From positions 124,001 through 188,000 of the forward strand of contig JAXLQL010000014.1 in the NCBI GenBank assembly GCA_046331625.1: 64,000 nt of DNA, written 5' to 3'. The notes beneath the pieces are model-generated. The model had not been told where the DNA came from and ran no database searches. It saw only the letters and a list, made by a program, of their open reading frames with translations. Positions 54,100 to 63,112 of the stretch are shown one piece after another (position 1 is the first letter of the stretch; the number at the start of each line of letters is the position of its first letter). Position numbers and translations under genes: made by a program. The DNA is from JAXLQL01 sp046331625. GTDB lineage: Bacteria; Acidobacteriota; Terriglobia; Bryobacterales; Bryobacteraceae.

Positions 54100-54876
54100 T
54101 TATCGCAGCCCTTGCTCCGCCCGCCGCCCGCGCGTTACCATCCAGGCCGCGAACACTCCCGCGAAGTACAGTACCATCATCGGAACCGCCACCAGCAGCA
54201 GACTCAGGATGTCCTGCGTCGGCGTCACCACGGCTGCCACGATCACGATCCCGAGCAACGAGTACCGCGCATTGCGCAGCAGAAATCCCGGCGTCACCAG
54301 GCGCAGCACGGCGAGAAACGCGATGAACACGGGGAGCTGAAACACCAACCCCATGCCGGCAATTACGCCGATCGCGATATCGACATAGCGGCTCACCGAC
54401 ACCACGTTGGATACGCCGTTCGCCGCTCCGATGGAAAGCAGGAACGCGAGTGCGCTCGGCAGCGCTACCGCGTAGGCGAAGACGCCTCCAGCCACGAAGA
54501 GTCCCGACGCGCTCAGCACGAACGACGCAGCGAGACTCCGTTCGCGACGATAGAGCCCCGGGGCGATGAATGACCACACTTGATACAGCACCCACGGCGA
54601 CGCCAGAAAGATCGCGCAAAGCGTGGGCACCTGAATCCAGATCACGGTGAAGCTTTCGGTCGGGTCGAGTGCGGCGAGCGTGACCGCCGATCCGGGAAGC
54701 AGCAGCTTGGCCTGCTCGAACGGCCGCACGATCAGTGACCACGGCGCGGGCGACGCCAGCAGCGCCAGAGCGTAAGCCGCTGCAACGCCCATCAGTGACC
54801 GCAATATGCGTGTACGAAGCTCCTCGAGATGATCGAGGAACGGCATGGAAGGAAGCTCTTCGAATTCGCGAGACAC
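54100..54876 (-). CDS. tatC: Sec-independent translocase subunit TatC (paralogue 2)
   Basis: This is a 258-residue, six-pass membrane protein. TatC recognises the twin-arginine signal and forms the receptor for the folded-protein export pathway. The conserved start region is MPFLDHLEELRTRILRS. The cytoplasmic/loop motif is FLASPWVLYQVWSFIAPGLY followed by RRERS. The C-terminal half contains VVTPTQDILSLLLVAVPMMV. It starts with GTG at 54876, preceded by GGAGG. It is a tandem paralogue of the TatC at 54942-56183. Having two tatC genes with a single tatA between tat and rph is uncommon. Confidence 0.92.
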   Translation of the reverse strand: MSREFEELPSMPFLDHLEELRTRILRSLMGVAAAYALALLASPAPWSLIVRPFEQAKLLLPGSAVTLAALDPTESFTVIWIQVPTLCAIFLASPWVLYQVWSFIAPGLYRRERSLAASFVLSASGLFVAGGVFAYAVALPSALAFLLSIGAANGVSNVVSVSRYVDIAIGVIAGMGLVFQLPVFIAFLAVLRLVTPGFLLRNARYSLLGIVIVAAVVTPTQDILSLLLVAVPMMVLYFAGVFAAWMVTRGRRAEQGLR

Positions 54877-54941
54877 GGGACCTCCGGTGAAGTCGACTCG
54901 GCGGTCTCGAGTGCGGCGCGCCTACGGTTGCAAGGTTCGGT

Positions 54942-56183
54942 CTATTGGACCAGGAAAGGCCAAGCCGGAACGAAGTGCAGTCCGTTGCGTGTGGCGTAGA
55001 TCCAGGCAATGATGCCCATCAGTGCGATCGTGCCCACGATGATGAGAATTGTCAAAGCCCACGGGAATTTCTTGCCCTCGCGGCTGAGCCACAACAGATA
55101 GCTGGCGAACACGCCGGCGAAGTAGAGCGCCGTCATCGGCACGGCGATCAACAGCAGGTTGATCACGTCGGGCGTCGGCGTGATGAACGCCGCGATAATG
55201 ACGATCGCCAGAATCGCGTAGCGCGAATTCCGCAGCAGGAACTGCGGCGTGATGATCCGCAGCAGTGAGAGGAAGAAAATCAAAACCGGCAGTTCGAACA
55301 CGAGCCCCATTCCGAGGCTGACGTTCACGAACAAGTCGAAGTACTCGGTGATCGAAATGACGTTCTGCAGATTGTTGCCGATACCGATGCCGAGCAGGAA
55401 CGCCAAGCCCAGCCGGAACGCCACGAAGTAAGCAAACAAGCCGCCAATGATGAACAGCCCCGCCGTGCACAGCACGAAGGGCGCGGCCAAACGGCGCTCT
55501 TTCTTGTACAACCCCGGCGCGATGAATGACCACACCTGATACAGGATCCACGGCGACGCGAGAAAAATAGAACAAAGGATCGGCACCTTCACCCAAATGA
55601 TGGAGAAGGCTTCGGTGGGCGTGAGCACTGCCAGCTTCGGATCCTTCACTCCGTTCAACTCCATCGCGCGGAGGAACGGCTGCTGGATCATGTCCCAAAT
55701 CGTGGGCGTGAAGTAGAGACATGCCACGAAGGCGACGCCCATGCCAGCCAGCGAGTGGATCAACCGCTGCCGCAACTCCTCGAGGTGTTCCAGGAATGAC
55801 ATGCGCAGCATGCCTTCTTCATCGGGATCGTCATCTTCCTCCGGCGGCTTCGGAGGCGGCGTCGATGAAGGTGGTGGACCCGGCGGTGCGGGCGATCCCG
55901 CTTGCTCGCTCGTTACTTCTGGTGTCGACGATGGCGCGGGCGCCTGGTAGGGCTCTTCATAGCCGTAGCCGTAATCGTCGTGGTACGAGTAGCTCGAGGT
56001 GGCGTCGGTAGTTTGTTCGTGAGAGACGTGCGTCTCGCCCGGGTGGGCCGGTTCCGATGCGGATTGCTCGTGGCCGGTGTGCGGAGATGGCTCCGCCGAA
56101 CCCCTGGCGAGGGTTCCTTCGGGATAGGTTCCTTCGGGTTGCGTCTCCCCGGACGCACCCGGCTTGTTGTCCGCCGAGTCCAT
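54942..56183 (-). CDS. tatC: Sec-independent translocase subunit TatC (paralogue 1) with long Tyr/Pro/Glu-rich N-terminal extension
   Basis: The protein has 413 residues, about 150 longer than usual. Residues 1-125 are a low-complexity acidic extension with SSYSYHDDYGYGYEEPYQAP, a proline run (PAPPGPPPSSTPPPKPP) and EEDDDPDEEG. The TatC domain then begins at SFLEHLEELRQRLIHS and is complete: FLASPWILYQVWSFIAPGLY followed by KKERR, then FITPTPDVINLLLIAVPMTA. The extension would be cytoplasmic. It lies 48 bases after tatA, whose product also carries a Tyr-rich tail. Six membrane segments remain in the core, and an extra hydrophobic segment (LTILIIVGTIALMGIIAWIY) follows at the C-terminus. Confidence 0.92.
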   Translation of the reverse strand: MDSADNKPGASGETQPEGTYPEGTLARGSAEPSPHTGHEQSASEPAHPGETHVSHEQTTDATSSYSYHDDYGYGYEEPYQAPAPSSTPEVTSEQAGSPAPPGPPPSSTPPPKPPEEDDDPDEEGMLRMSFLEHLEELRQRLIHSLAGMGVAFVACLYFTPTIWDMIQQPFLRAMELNGVKDPKLAVLTPTEAFSIIWVKVPILCSIFLASPWILYQVWSFIAPGLYKKERRLAAPFVLCTAGLFIIGGLFAYFVAFRLGLAFLLGIGIGNNLQNVISITEYFDLFVNVSLGMGLVFELPVLIFFLSLLRIITPQFLLRNSRYAILAIVIIAAFITPTPDVINLLLIAVPMTALYFAGVFASYLLWLSREGKKFPWALTILIIVGTIALMGIIAWIYATRNGLHFVPAWPFLVQ

Positions 56184-56231
56184 TGCTTCAGTTCGATTTG
56201 AGAATGCCGCGCGGGCGAGTTCGCCCTGGCC

Positions 56232-56708
56232 TCATGCCTTGGCCGCGGGAGCTTCGGCCGCCGCAACTCCCGGTTCGGGAGGCTTGGCGGGTTCGACTGC
56301 CGTTGCGGTCTCGGTCTTGGCCACCGGCTCTGTAGCCGGCGCGGAGGATTCAGCGCCCTGAGTTGCGGAAGCGCTTACAGTGGAAGGTTGAGCTTCGGCC
56401 GATGCGGTAGTGGAAGACTCGGCCCCGTAGCCATAATCATAATTGGAATCGTAGTAGTTGGTGTAGTCGTAGGTCTCTTTCGAGATCTCGTTGTCCACCT
56501 TGTCGGTCACTTTCTTCAACGATTCCGTCTCGCGCTCCACCGCCGCCATCTCACGATCCCAGGTTGCCCTGAGCTCGGTCGAGGCGCGGCGGAACTCCGT
56601 CATTGCTTTCCCGATAGTCTTGCCGAGTTCCGGCAACTTCTTCGGGCCGAAGATGAGCAAGGCAACGACGAAGATGAAGATGGTTTCCTGCCAGCCCAGC
56701 GGACCCAT
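56232..56708 (-). CDS. tatA: TatA/TatB-type Sec-independent translocase subunit with Tyr-rich tail
   Basis: This is a 158-residue protein. An N-terminal membrane segment (ETIFIFVVALLIFGPKKLPE) is followed by an amphipathic helix (KLPELGKTIGKAMTEFRRAS). This is diagnostic of TatA/B, which forms the pore or the signal-receptor complex. After residue 85 comes an unusual tail, YDYTNYYDSNYDYGYGAESS, followed by an Ala/Ser/Pro/Glu-rich stretch. The neighbouring TatC extension has a matching Tyr-Gly-rich run. AAGGAG precedes ATG 56708. It is the first gene of the minus-strand Tat cluster. A TatB-like function is possible because of the length. Confidence 0.9.
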   Translation of the reverse strand: MGPLGWQETIFIFVVALLIFGPKKLPELGKTIGKAMTEFRRASTELRATWDREMAAVERETESLKKVTDKVDNEISKETYDYTNYYDSNYDYGYGAESSTTASAEAQPSTVSASATQGAESSAPATEPVAKTETATAVEPAKPPEPGVAAAEAPAAKA

Positions 56709-56904
56709 TCCGGTTTACTCCTTGTGCGCCCCACGCATGACAGCCGTGAAGCGCGAGATTGCGCCAGCCCGCGCTTCGAGTGCGTTGACCGGCGATGACG
56801 ATTGACACCATCATCATACCGCACCCCGCAACACGCGCTGGCGCGGGGCCGCCGCGGATGCGGCTTCTGCATCGAGATACGGCTCGAGATATAGTAGACA
56901 AACA

Positions 56905-57186
56905 ATGAGCCGAAAGAAGGCAGAACAAATTCTGCGGATATGCTTCGGCGAAACGGGATTGGTAAGGCCTCCCTCGGGTGAACGCAAGGGATGGGAGGTA
57001 AGGTTGATCTTGTTTTCGAGCGAAGAACTTGAAGTGATTCAACAGGCAAGTGAAGCCATCGGATTGAAAGCGGGGCGTCCTTGGGCGAAGTCGAACCGCA
57101 CCGTCTTGCCGTTTTATGGTGAAGACGCCATGAAATGGTTTACCTCAGGCGGAGCTACAACTCCCAATTCAAAGTCTCGCCGTTGA
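56905..57186 (+). CDS. Small uncharacterised protein
   Basis: This is a 93-residue protein that I cannot assign. It is mixed alpha/beta with many charged residues (KKAEQILRICFGETGLVRPP and ELEVIQQASEAIGLKAGRPW). It has no signal peptide or cysteine motif. Its 3' end overlaps the convergent sulfatase gene by 32 bases. No good ribosome-binding site precedes the ATG. The upstream 196-base gap up to the divergent tatA start shows no other gene. It may be a real small gene or a chance frame. Confidence 0.5.
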   Translation: MSRKKAEQILRICFGETGLVRPPSGERKGWEVRLILFSSEELEVIQQASEAIGLKAGRPWAKSNRTVLPFYGEDAMKWFTSGGATTPNSKSRR

Positions 57187-58564
57187 CGGTGACCTCGCGA
57201 TAGCGCGGCGGCCAAGCTGGCTTTCCCATCTCCTGGCTCCAGCTTTGCCACGCCTCTCGCAGTTCGCGCACCGTTTCCTGATGTGCGGCCGCGATATTTC
57301 GGGTCTCGCCGAGATCGGTTTCGAGATCGAACAACCGGGGAGGCGTGTCTCCGAACTCGATCAGCTTCCACCTCCCCTTGCGCACGGCGCGGGCCTTACC
57401 CGCTCGCCAGAAAAGAGCCTCGTGCGGCGCTCCACTCCTGCGCCCAGTGAGAAACGGAGCGAGGCCCGTTCCGTCGAAATCGATCGCCGGCGAAGGCGTG
57501 ATTCCCGCAGCCGCCAGAAATGTCGGCACGATGTCTCGTGAAACCACGGGTTGCCGATATGTCCTCCCCGCGGGAAACTTGCCGGTCCAGCGGACCATGA
57601 AAGGCACGCGGATGCCGCCCTCGTAGTAGGTTACTTTCTCGCCGTTGAGCGGACCGTTTGTCCCCGCACCTGTCATCTCCGGGCATCCATTGTCACTGAG
57701 GAACACCACCATCGTGTCGCGGTCGAGCCCCTGACGCCGCAAGGCCCCCAGAATTTCGCCCACGCCGTCATCGAGAGCGGACGTCATGGCGGCGAGCATC
57801 CGGTGCTTCTCGTTGCGGACGGCGGGGAAGCGGTCGAGGTATTTGTCAATGGACTGAAGCGGCGTGTGAATGGCGTTGTAGGCCAGGTAGAGAAAAAACG
57901 GATTCGAGCGATTTTGTTCTATGAAGGAGACTGCCTCGGCGGTAAACGCATCGGTCAAGTAGCGGCTTTCGGGAACCGTGTCGCGCCCGCGGTAGATCGG
58001 GTCATGGTGCTTTCGCGGTATCTCCGCGCCGTAGCCATCCGCCGCCGCAACGTGCGCCGCGCGCGTGTTTTCGGTGACGTAGTCATTGCCGCCGGTGAGG
58101 AATCCGAAGAAGTGGTCGAATCCGCGGTCGAGCGGATGGTAGCCCGCCCGGATGCCGAGATGCCACTTGCCGATCGCCGCACTTCGGTATCCTGCCGGCT
58201 TCAGAAACTGCGGCAGAATGCGCGCCTGCGGCGGAAGCCCGAAGTTGATTTGCGCTTCGCGCTCCGGTGGTCCGGAATTGAACTCGTGGCCCAGGCGTTG
58301 CTGATAGCGTCCGGTAAGCAGAGCCACGCGCGAAGGGCTGCACACCGCGCAGGAAACGTATCCATCGGTGAAGCGCGTGCCCGATGCGGCCAGTGCGTCG
58401 ATATGAGGCGTCGGTACGTCAGGTGAGCCATAGCAGCCGATGTCGCCGTAGCCCATATCGTCGGCAAGAATCACGACGATGTTCGGCTTGCGGCCCGCGG
58501 CCTGGGGCAACAGCGGTGCGCCGAACGATGCCAAGGCTGCGCGTCTGCTCAAAAGGCGATTCAT
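57155..58564 (-). CDS. Exported sulfatase (formylglycine type)
   Basis: This is a 469-residue type I sulfatase. A signal of mixed type (RLLSRRAALASFGAPLLPQA) is followed by the N-terminal metal site NIVVILADDMGYGDIGCYG. The activation motif is CAVCSPSRVALLTGR: Cys-Ser-Pro-Ser-Arg, whose Cys becomes formylglycine. Further active-site pieces are GKWHLG, the Lys and His in KHHDPIYRG, and the second metal site in FLSDNGCPEMTG. It probably removes sulfate from a polysaccharide or glycoside. The start ATG 58564 is chosen by the signal. It is divergent from the Gfo/Idh gene at 58590 with only 25 bases between them. No sulfatase-modifying enzyme is in the window. Confidence 0.9.
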   Translation of the reverse strand: MNRLLSRRAALASFGAPLLPQAAGRKPNIVVILADDMGYGDIGCYGSPDVPTPHIDALAASGTRFTDGYVSCAVCSPSRVALLTGRYQQRLGHEFNSGPPEREAQINFGLPPQARILPQFLKPAGYRSAAIGKWHLGIRAGYHPLDRGFDHFFGFLTGGNDYVTENTRAAHVAAADGYGAEIPRKHHDPIYRGRDTVPESRYLTDAFTAEAVSFIEQNRSNPFFLYLAYNAIHTPLQSIDKYLDRFPAVRNEKHRMLAAMTSALDDGVGEILGALRRQGLDRDTMVVFLSDNGCPEMTGAGTNGPLNGEKVTYYEGGIRVPFMVRWTGKFPAGRTYRQPVVSRDIVPTFLAAAGITPSPAIDFDGTGLAPFLTGRRSGAPHEALFWRAGKARAVRKGRWKLIEFGDTPPRLFDLETDLGETRNIAAAHQETVRELREAWQSWSQEMGKPAWPPRYREVTVNGETLNWEL

Positions 58565-58589
58565 CACAGGCGAGAGTATACTGCAAACA

Positions 58590-59918
58590 ATGAAGCGCAG
58601 ATCCTTCCTCCATGCGGCATCCACCGCCGCGTTCGCTCAGTTTGCAGACTCCAAGCCCAAGCGAGTGGGGCTGATCGGACCCGGCTGGTACGGCAAGTGC
58701 GACCTCTTCCGGCTGATCCAGGTTGCGCCCGTGGAAGTGGTGTCGTTGTGCGACGTCGATAAGAGAATGCTCGAACAGGCGGCGGAACTGACGGCCACGC
58801 GGCAGCGTTCGAAGAAGAAGCCGCGCATGTTCTCCGACTATCGCGAGATGCTGGCGCAGAAGGATCTCGACATCGTCTTGATCGGAACGCCGGACCATTG
58901 GCACGCCCTTCCGATGATCGCCGCGGCCAAAGCCGGAATCGACATGTACGTGCAAAAGCCGATCAGCGTCGACATTGTGGAAGGGCAGGCGATGCTCGCC
59001 GCCGCGCGCAAATACGGGCGCGTGGTGCAGATCGGAACGCAGCGCCGCAGCACGCCGCACCTCGTGGAAGCCAAGAACGAGATCCTCGGCGAAGGCAAGC
59101 TCGGCAAGATCGCCATGGTGGAGATCTACTGCTACTACCACATGCGTGCGCGCGTGAATCCGCCTGATACGGCGCCGCCCGAAAATCTCGACTATGAGGC
59201 GTGGACCGGTCCCGCGCCGATGCGGCCTTACAACGAACTGGTGCATCCCGGCCGCTGGCGCGCGTTCATGGAATACGGCAACGGCATCGTCGGCGACATG
59301 TGCGTACACATGTTGGATATGGTCCGCTGGATGATGGGGCTCGGTTGGCCCACGCGGGTTTCGTCCTCAGGTGGCATCTTCGTCGACAAGGCGAGCAAAG
59401 CGAATATCAGCGACACTCAGACCGCCACATTCGATTTCGATGGACTCGAAGTCGTGTGGACCCATCGCTCGTGGGGCCATCCACCGGATCCCGCCTATCC
59501 GTGGGGAGCCACCTTCTACGGTGAGAAGGGCACGCTCAAGTGCAGCGTGATGAGCTATGACTTTGTTCCATTCGACAAGAAGCAGCCGTCGATTCATCGC
59601 GACGTGAAGTATGAGCTCGAGGAATTTCCGGAAGACAAGACCGAAGAGCGCCTCGAGAAACACTGTGCGCCGGCGATCCGGTATCACATGAAAGACCTGC
59701 TGGCCAACATCGCCACCCGCGGCAAGCCCGTGGCCGACATCGAACAGGGATTCATTTCGAGCGCGAGCTGCATTTTGGCGAACCACTCGATGAAGGTGGG
59801 CCGCAGCATCCGCTGGGATCCGGTGGCAATGAAAGCCGTGGGCGACGAAGAAGTGAACGCGATGCTGAAGCGGCCGTATCGCGCGCCGTACGTGCATCCG
59901 GACCCCGCTTCGGTCTGA
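58590..59918 (+). CDS. Gfo/Idh/MocA-family oxidoreductase, exported type
   Basis: The protein has 442 residues. MKRRSFLHAASTAAFAQFA is a Tat signal candidate. The NAD(P) fold is RVGLIGPGWYGKCDLFRLI, and the family loop is DMYVQKPISVDIVEGQAM, with QKP in place of EKP. The C-terminal domain has YGNGIVGDMCVHMLDMVRWM. The Gln replacing Glu in the EKP motif is seen in a subset of exported family members. It is divergent from the sulfatase. A role in processing a sugar released by the surrounding hydrolases is an inference. Confidence 0.87.
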   Translation: MKRRSFLHAASTAAFAQFADSKPKRVGLIGPGWYGKCDLFRLIQVAPVEVVSLCDVDKRMLEQAAELTATRQRSKKKPRMFSDYREMLAQKDLDIVLIGTPDHWHALPMIAAAKAGIDMYVQKPISVDIVEGQAMLAAARKYGRVVQIGTQRRSTPHLVEAKNEILGEGKLGKIAMVEIYCYYHMRARVNPPDTAPPENLDYEAWTGPAPMRPYNELVHPGRWRAFMEYGNGIVGDMCVHMLDMVRWMMGLGWPTRVSSSGGIFVDKASKANISDTQTATFDFDGLEVVWTHRSWGHPPDPAYPWGATFYGEKGTLKCSVMSYDFVPFDKKQPSIHRDVKYELEEFPEDKTEERLEKHCAPAIRYHMKDLLANIATRGKPVADIEQGFISSASCILANHSMKVGRSIRWDPVAMKAVGDEEVNAMLKRPYRAPYVHPDPASV

Positions 59919-59991
59919 CCCGAATCACACCTCTGAGGTGAAGATAGCGGGCGCGGCGCGGGTCGCGGATATATGATGTAGGCAGCCAATC

Positions 59992-62900
59992 ATGCTGCGA
60001 GCGATAGCACTTTTTGCGGCCGCGTCCGTCGTCGTGTCCGCCGCCCCGGTTCCGGGTAAGCGGGTGAACTTCCAGCGAGACGTCAGGCCCCTGCTCTCCG
60101 ACAATTGTTTCTACTGCCACGGTCCCGACAAGAACACGCGAATGGCCGGGCTGCGGCTCGATACGCGCGAAGCCGCATTTGCCGCGCGGCCTGGCGGAAC
60201 GCCGATTGTGGCGGGCAAGGCCGGCGAGAGCCTCATCTACCGCCGCATCGTGGCTGACAAGCCAGCGCAGTTGATGCCGCCGCCGTATTCGCACAAGAAA
60301 CTGACGGCGGAGCAGCGCGAGACGATCCGGCGCTGGATCGAAGAAGGCGCGGACTGGAAAGAGCACTGGTCATTCTCGGCTCCCGTGAAGCATGAGCCTC
60401 CTGTCGTGAAGACCGAGGCGTGGGTCCGCAATCCGATCGACCGCTTCGTGCTCGCGCGGCTCGAAGCTGCTGGCCTGACGCCCGCTCCCGAAGCCGACCG
60501 CCGCACGCTGATCCGGCGCGCCAGTCTCGACCTCACCGGACTTCCGCCGACTTCCGCCGAAGTGGAAGCTTTTGTCAAAGACAAGCGCTCCGACGCCTAC
60601 GAGAAACTGGTCGACCGCCTGATGTCCACCGAGCGCTGGGGCGAGCATCGTGGCCGCTATTGGCTCGATGCGGCCCGTTACGCCGACACGCACGGGCTGC
60701 ACATCGATAACTACCGCGAGATCTGGCCGTATCGCGATTGGGTCATCCGCGCCTTCAATGCGAACATGCCGTTCGACCGTTTCACGCTGGAACAAATCGC
60801 CGGAGATTTGCTTCCAAACCGCACGCTCGATCAGCAGATCGCTTCCGGGTTCCACCGCTGCAACATCACCACCAACGAAGGCGGCGCAATTCCGGACGAA
60901 GTCGACGCGATCTATCAAAAGGACCGCGTGGAAACGACCTCCACCGTGTTCCTCGGCCTGACGCTGGGATGCGCCGTGTGCCATGACCACAAGTTCGATC
61001 CGCTCCTGCAGCGAGAGTTCTACCAAATGGTGGCGTTCTTCAAGAACACCGTGCAGAAGCCGATGGACGGCAACATCAGCGACACGCCGCCCGTGATCGT
61101 GGTGCCAGCCCTCCAAGAGCGCGAGAAGTGGTTCGGCCTCCTCGACAAAGAAAAGCAGTTGATGGATTCCAAGAGCGCGCGGAAACAAGCGGCGCGAGCC
61201 GAGTTCGAGAAGTGGCTCGCGGATGGCGGCAAGTTCGGCGAGCCCGTCGAGCGCACGGCCGAGACGTTCGTGCTGAAACCCGAGTCCACTCCGCTCACCA
61301 AGGGCGTGACGCTAGGGGAAGGCATGGTCGGGAGTGGCACATGGCTGCGCTTCGGTGAGAAGGCCGGTTTGGAAGTCGCTGGAGCGCCCGCCTTCAACGC
61401 GGACCAACCGTTCACCATCTCGGCTTGGATCTATCTTCCAAAAGGCGAAGACAACTTCACCGTGGCCAGCCGCATCCAGCCGAAAAAACAGGATCACGGC
61501 TGGGTGTTCGAGATCCAGGCGCGCATTCCGATGCTGCGTTTCACCGGCGTGGATGCGAAAGACGACGAGAGCAAGCGCGACCGGCTCCTGATCCGAGGCG
61601 GCAACGTCGAGCGCCTCGAACCCGGCAAGTGGCATCACATCGCGGCGAGTTATGACGGCAGCCGCGAGCAGGCCGGCATGTCGCTGTTCGTGAATGGGCG
61701 GCAAGTGCTCAACGAAGGACAGGGCGAGTCGAGCCCGAAGCTCGAGGGCGACTTCAACACGAACGAACCGCTGCGCCTTGGCTGGAACGGCAACAAGAGT
61801 TTCTTCAACGGCGGTGCGATCGAAGATCTGCGCATCTTCAATCGCGCGCTGCTCCCCGATGAAGTGGATGCCGTGGCCGGTTGGACTCGGGCCGAGGCCG
61901 GGGACCGATCCAAACTCTTCGACATTTACCTCACCCGCAAAGACACCGCCTATCGGGAAGCGATGGCTGCGCAGGCGGCGTCCGTCGGCGAGCGCCGCGA
62001 GATCCGCCGCCGGGGCGGGATCACCCACGTCATGCAGGAACGCACCGATGCGAAGCCGATGGCGAGCGTCCTGTTTCGCGGCATGTACGATCAGCCTCGC
62101 GATCAAGTGGAGCCGGGCGTGCCAGGCGTGCTTCCGCCCATGACCGCCGAGATGCCCCGCAACCGCCTGGGGCTGGCGAAGTGGCTGATCGACCCCGCCA
62201 ACCCGTTGATGGCGCGCGTCACCGTAAACCGTTTCTGGCAGGAAATGTTGGAACAGGAATCGTCAAGACCAGTGAGGATTTCGGGACCCAAGGCCAGCCT
62301 CCGGTGAATCCCGAATTGCTCGACTGGCTCGCCGTGACGTTCCGCGAACAAGGCTGGGACGTGAAGAAGATGTACCGCATGATGGTGACCTCCGCCACCT
62401 ACCGCCAGGCCGCCGTGACCACGCCCGAGAAGCACGAGAAGGATCCCGAGAACCGGCTCCTCTCACGCGGGCCGCGTTTCCGCATGGACGCCGAGATGGT
62501 CCGCGATTACGCGCTCGCCGCGAGCGGGCTCTTGAACGACAAGGTCGGTGGGCCAAGCGTCAAGCCCTACCAACCCGCGAAGGTCTGGGAAACCGTTGCG
62601 ATGCTCGGGTCGAACACGCGCTTCTACAAAGAGGACTCCGGCGACAAGCTCTATCGCCGCAGCCTCTACACATTCTGGAAGCGCTCGGCTCCGCCCGCAT
62701 CGATGGAGATCTTCAACGCGCCCAGCCGCGAGAACTGCACCGTGCGGCGAGAACGGACCAACACGCCGCTCCAGGCTTTGGTGACGTTGAACGATCCCCA
62801 GTTCGTGGAAGCCTCGCGCCGGCTCGCCGAGCGCGCGCTCGAACGCGGCGGCGGATTCGACAAACGGCTCGACTTCATCACCGAATCGGCGTTGGCGCGC

Positions 62901-63104
62901 ACCTTCGACGCCAAGGAACGTAAGATCGCTCGCGCCGCGCATGACGACCTGCTCCTGCACTACAAGAGTGAGTCTGCCGAGGCGAAGAAGTTGCTCGGCG
63001 TGGGCGCGTCGCCCGCCGATGCGAAACTTCCCGCGGCGGAACTTGCCGCATGGACCATGGTGGCGAGCGAGATCCTGAACCTGGACGAATCGCTGAACAA
63101 ATGA
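59992..63104 (+). pseudogene. Cytochrome-type/DUF1549/LamG/DUF1553 protein with one-base frameshift
   Basis: When the frame is restored, this is a protein of about 1037 residues typical of Planctomycetes and Acidobacteriota. It has a signal (LFAAASVVVSAAPV), a PSCyt1 c-type site (DNCFYCHGPD), DUF1549 (IDRFVLARLEAAGLTPAPEA), a LamG/concanavalin-like domain (TISAWIYLPKGEDNFTVASR, then WHHIAASYDGS) and DUF1553 (WLIDPANPLMARVTVNRFWQ). At 62249 the expected TTC GGA ACA reads TTGGAACA, so one C is missing. The first frame then runs to a stop at 62307, while GIVKTSEDFGTQGQPPVNPE continues in another frame to 63104. The rest of both halves is well conserved. A single assembly error is as likely as a true pseudogene. 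Confidence 0.85.
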
Positions 63105-63112
63105 GGGGCACG

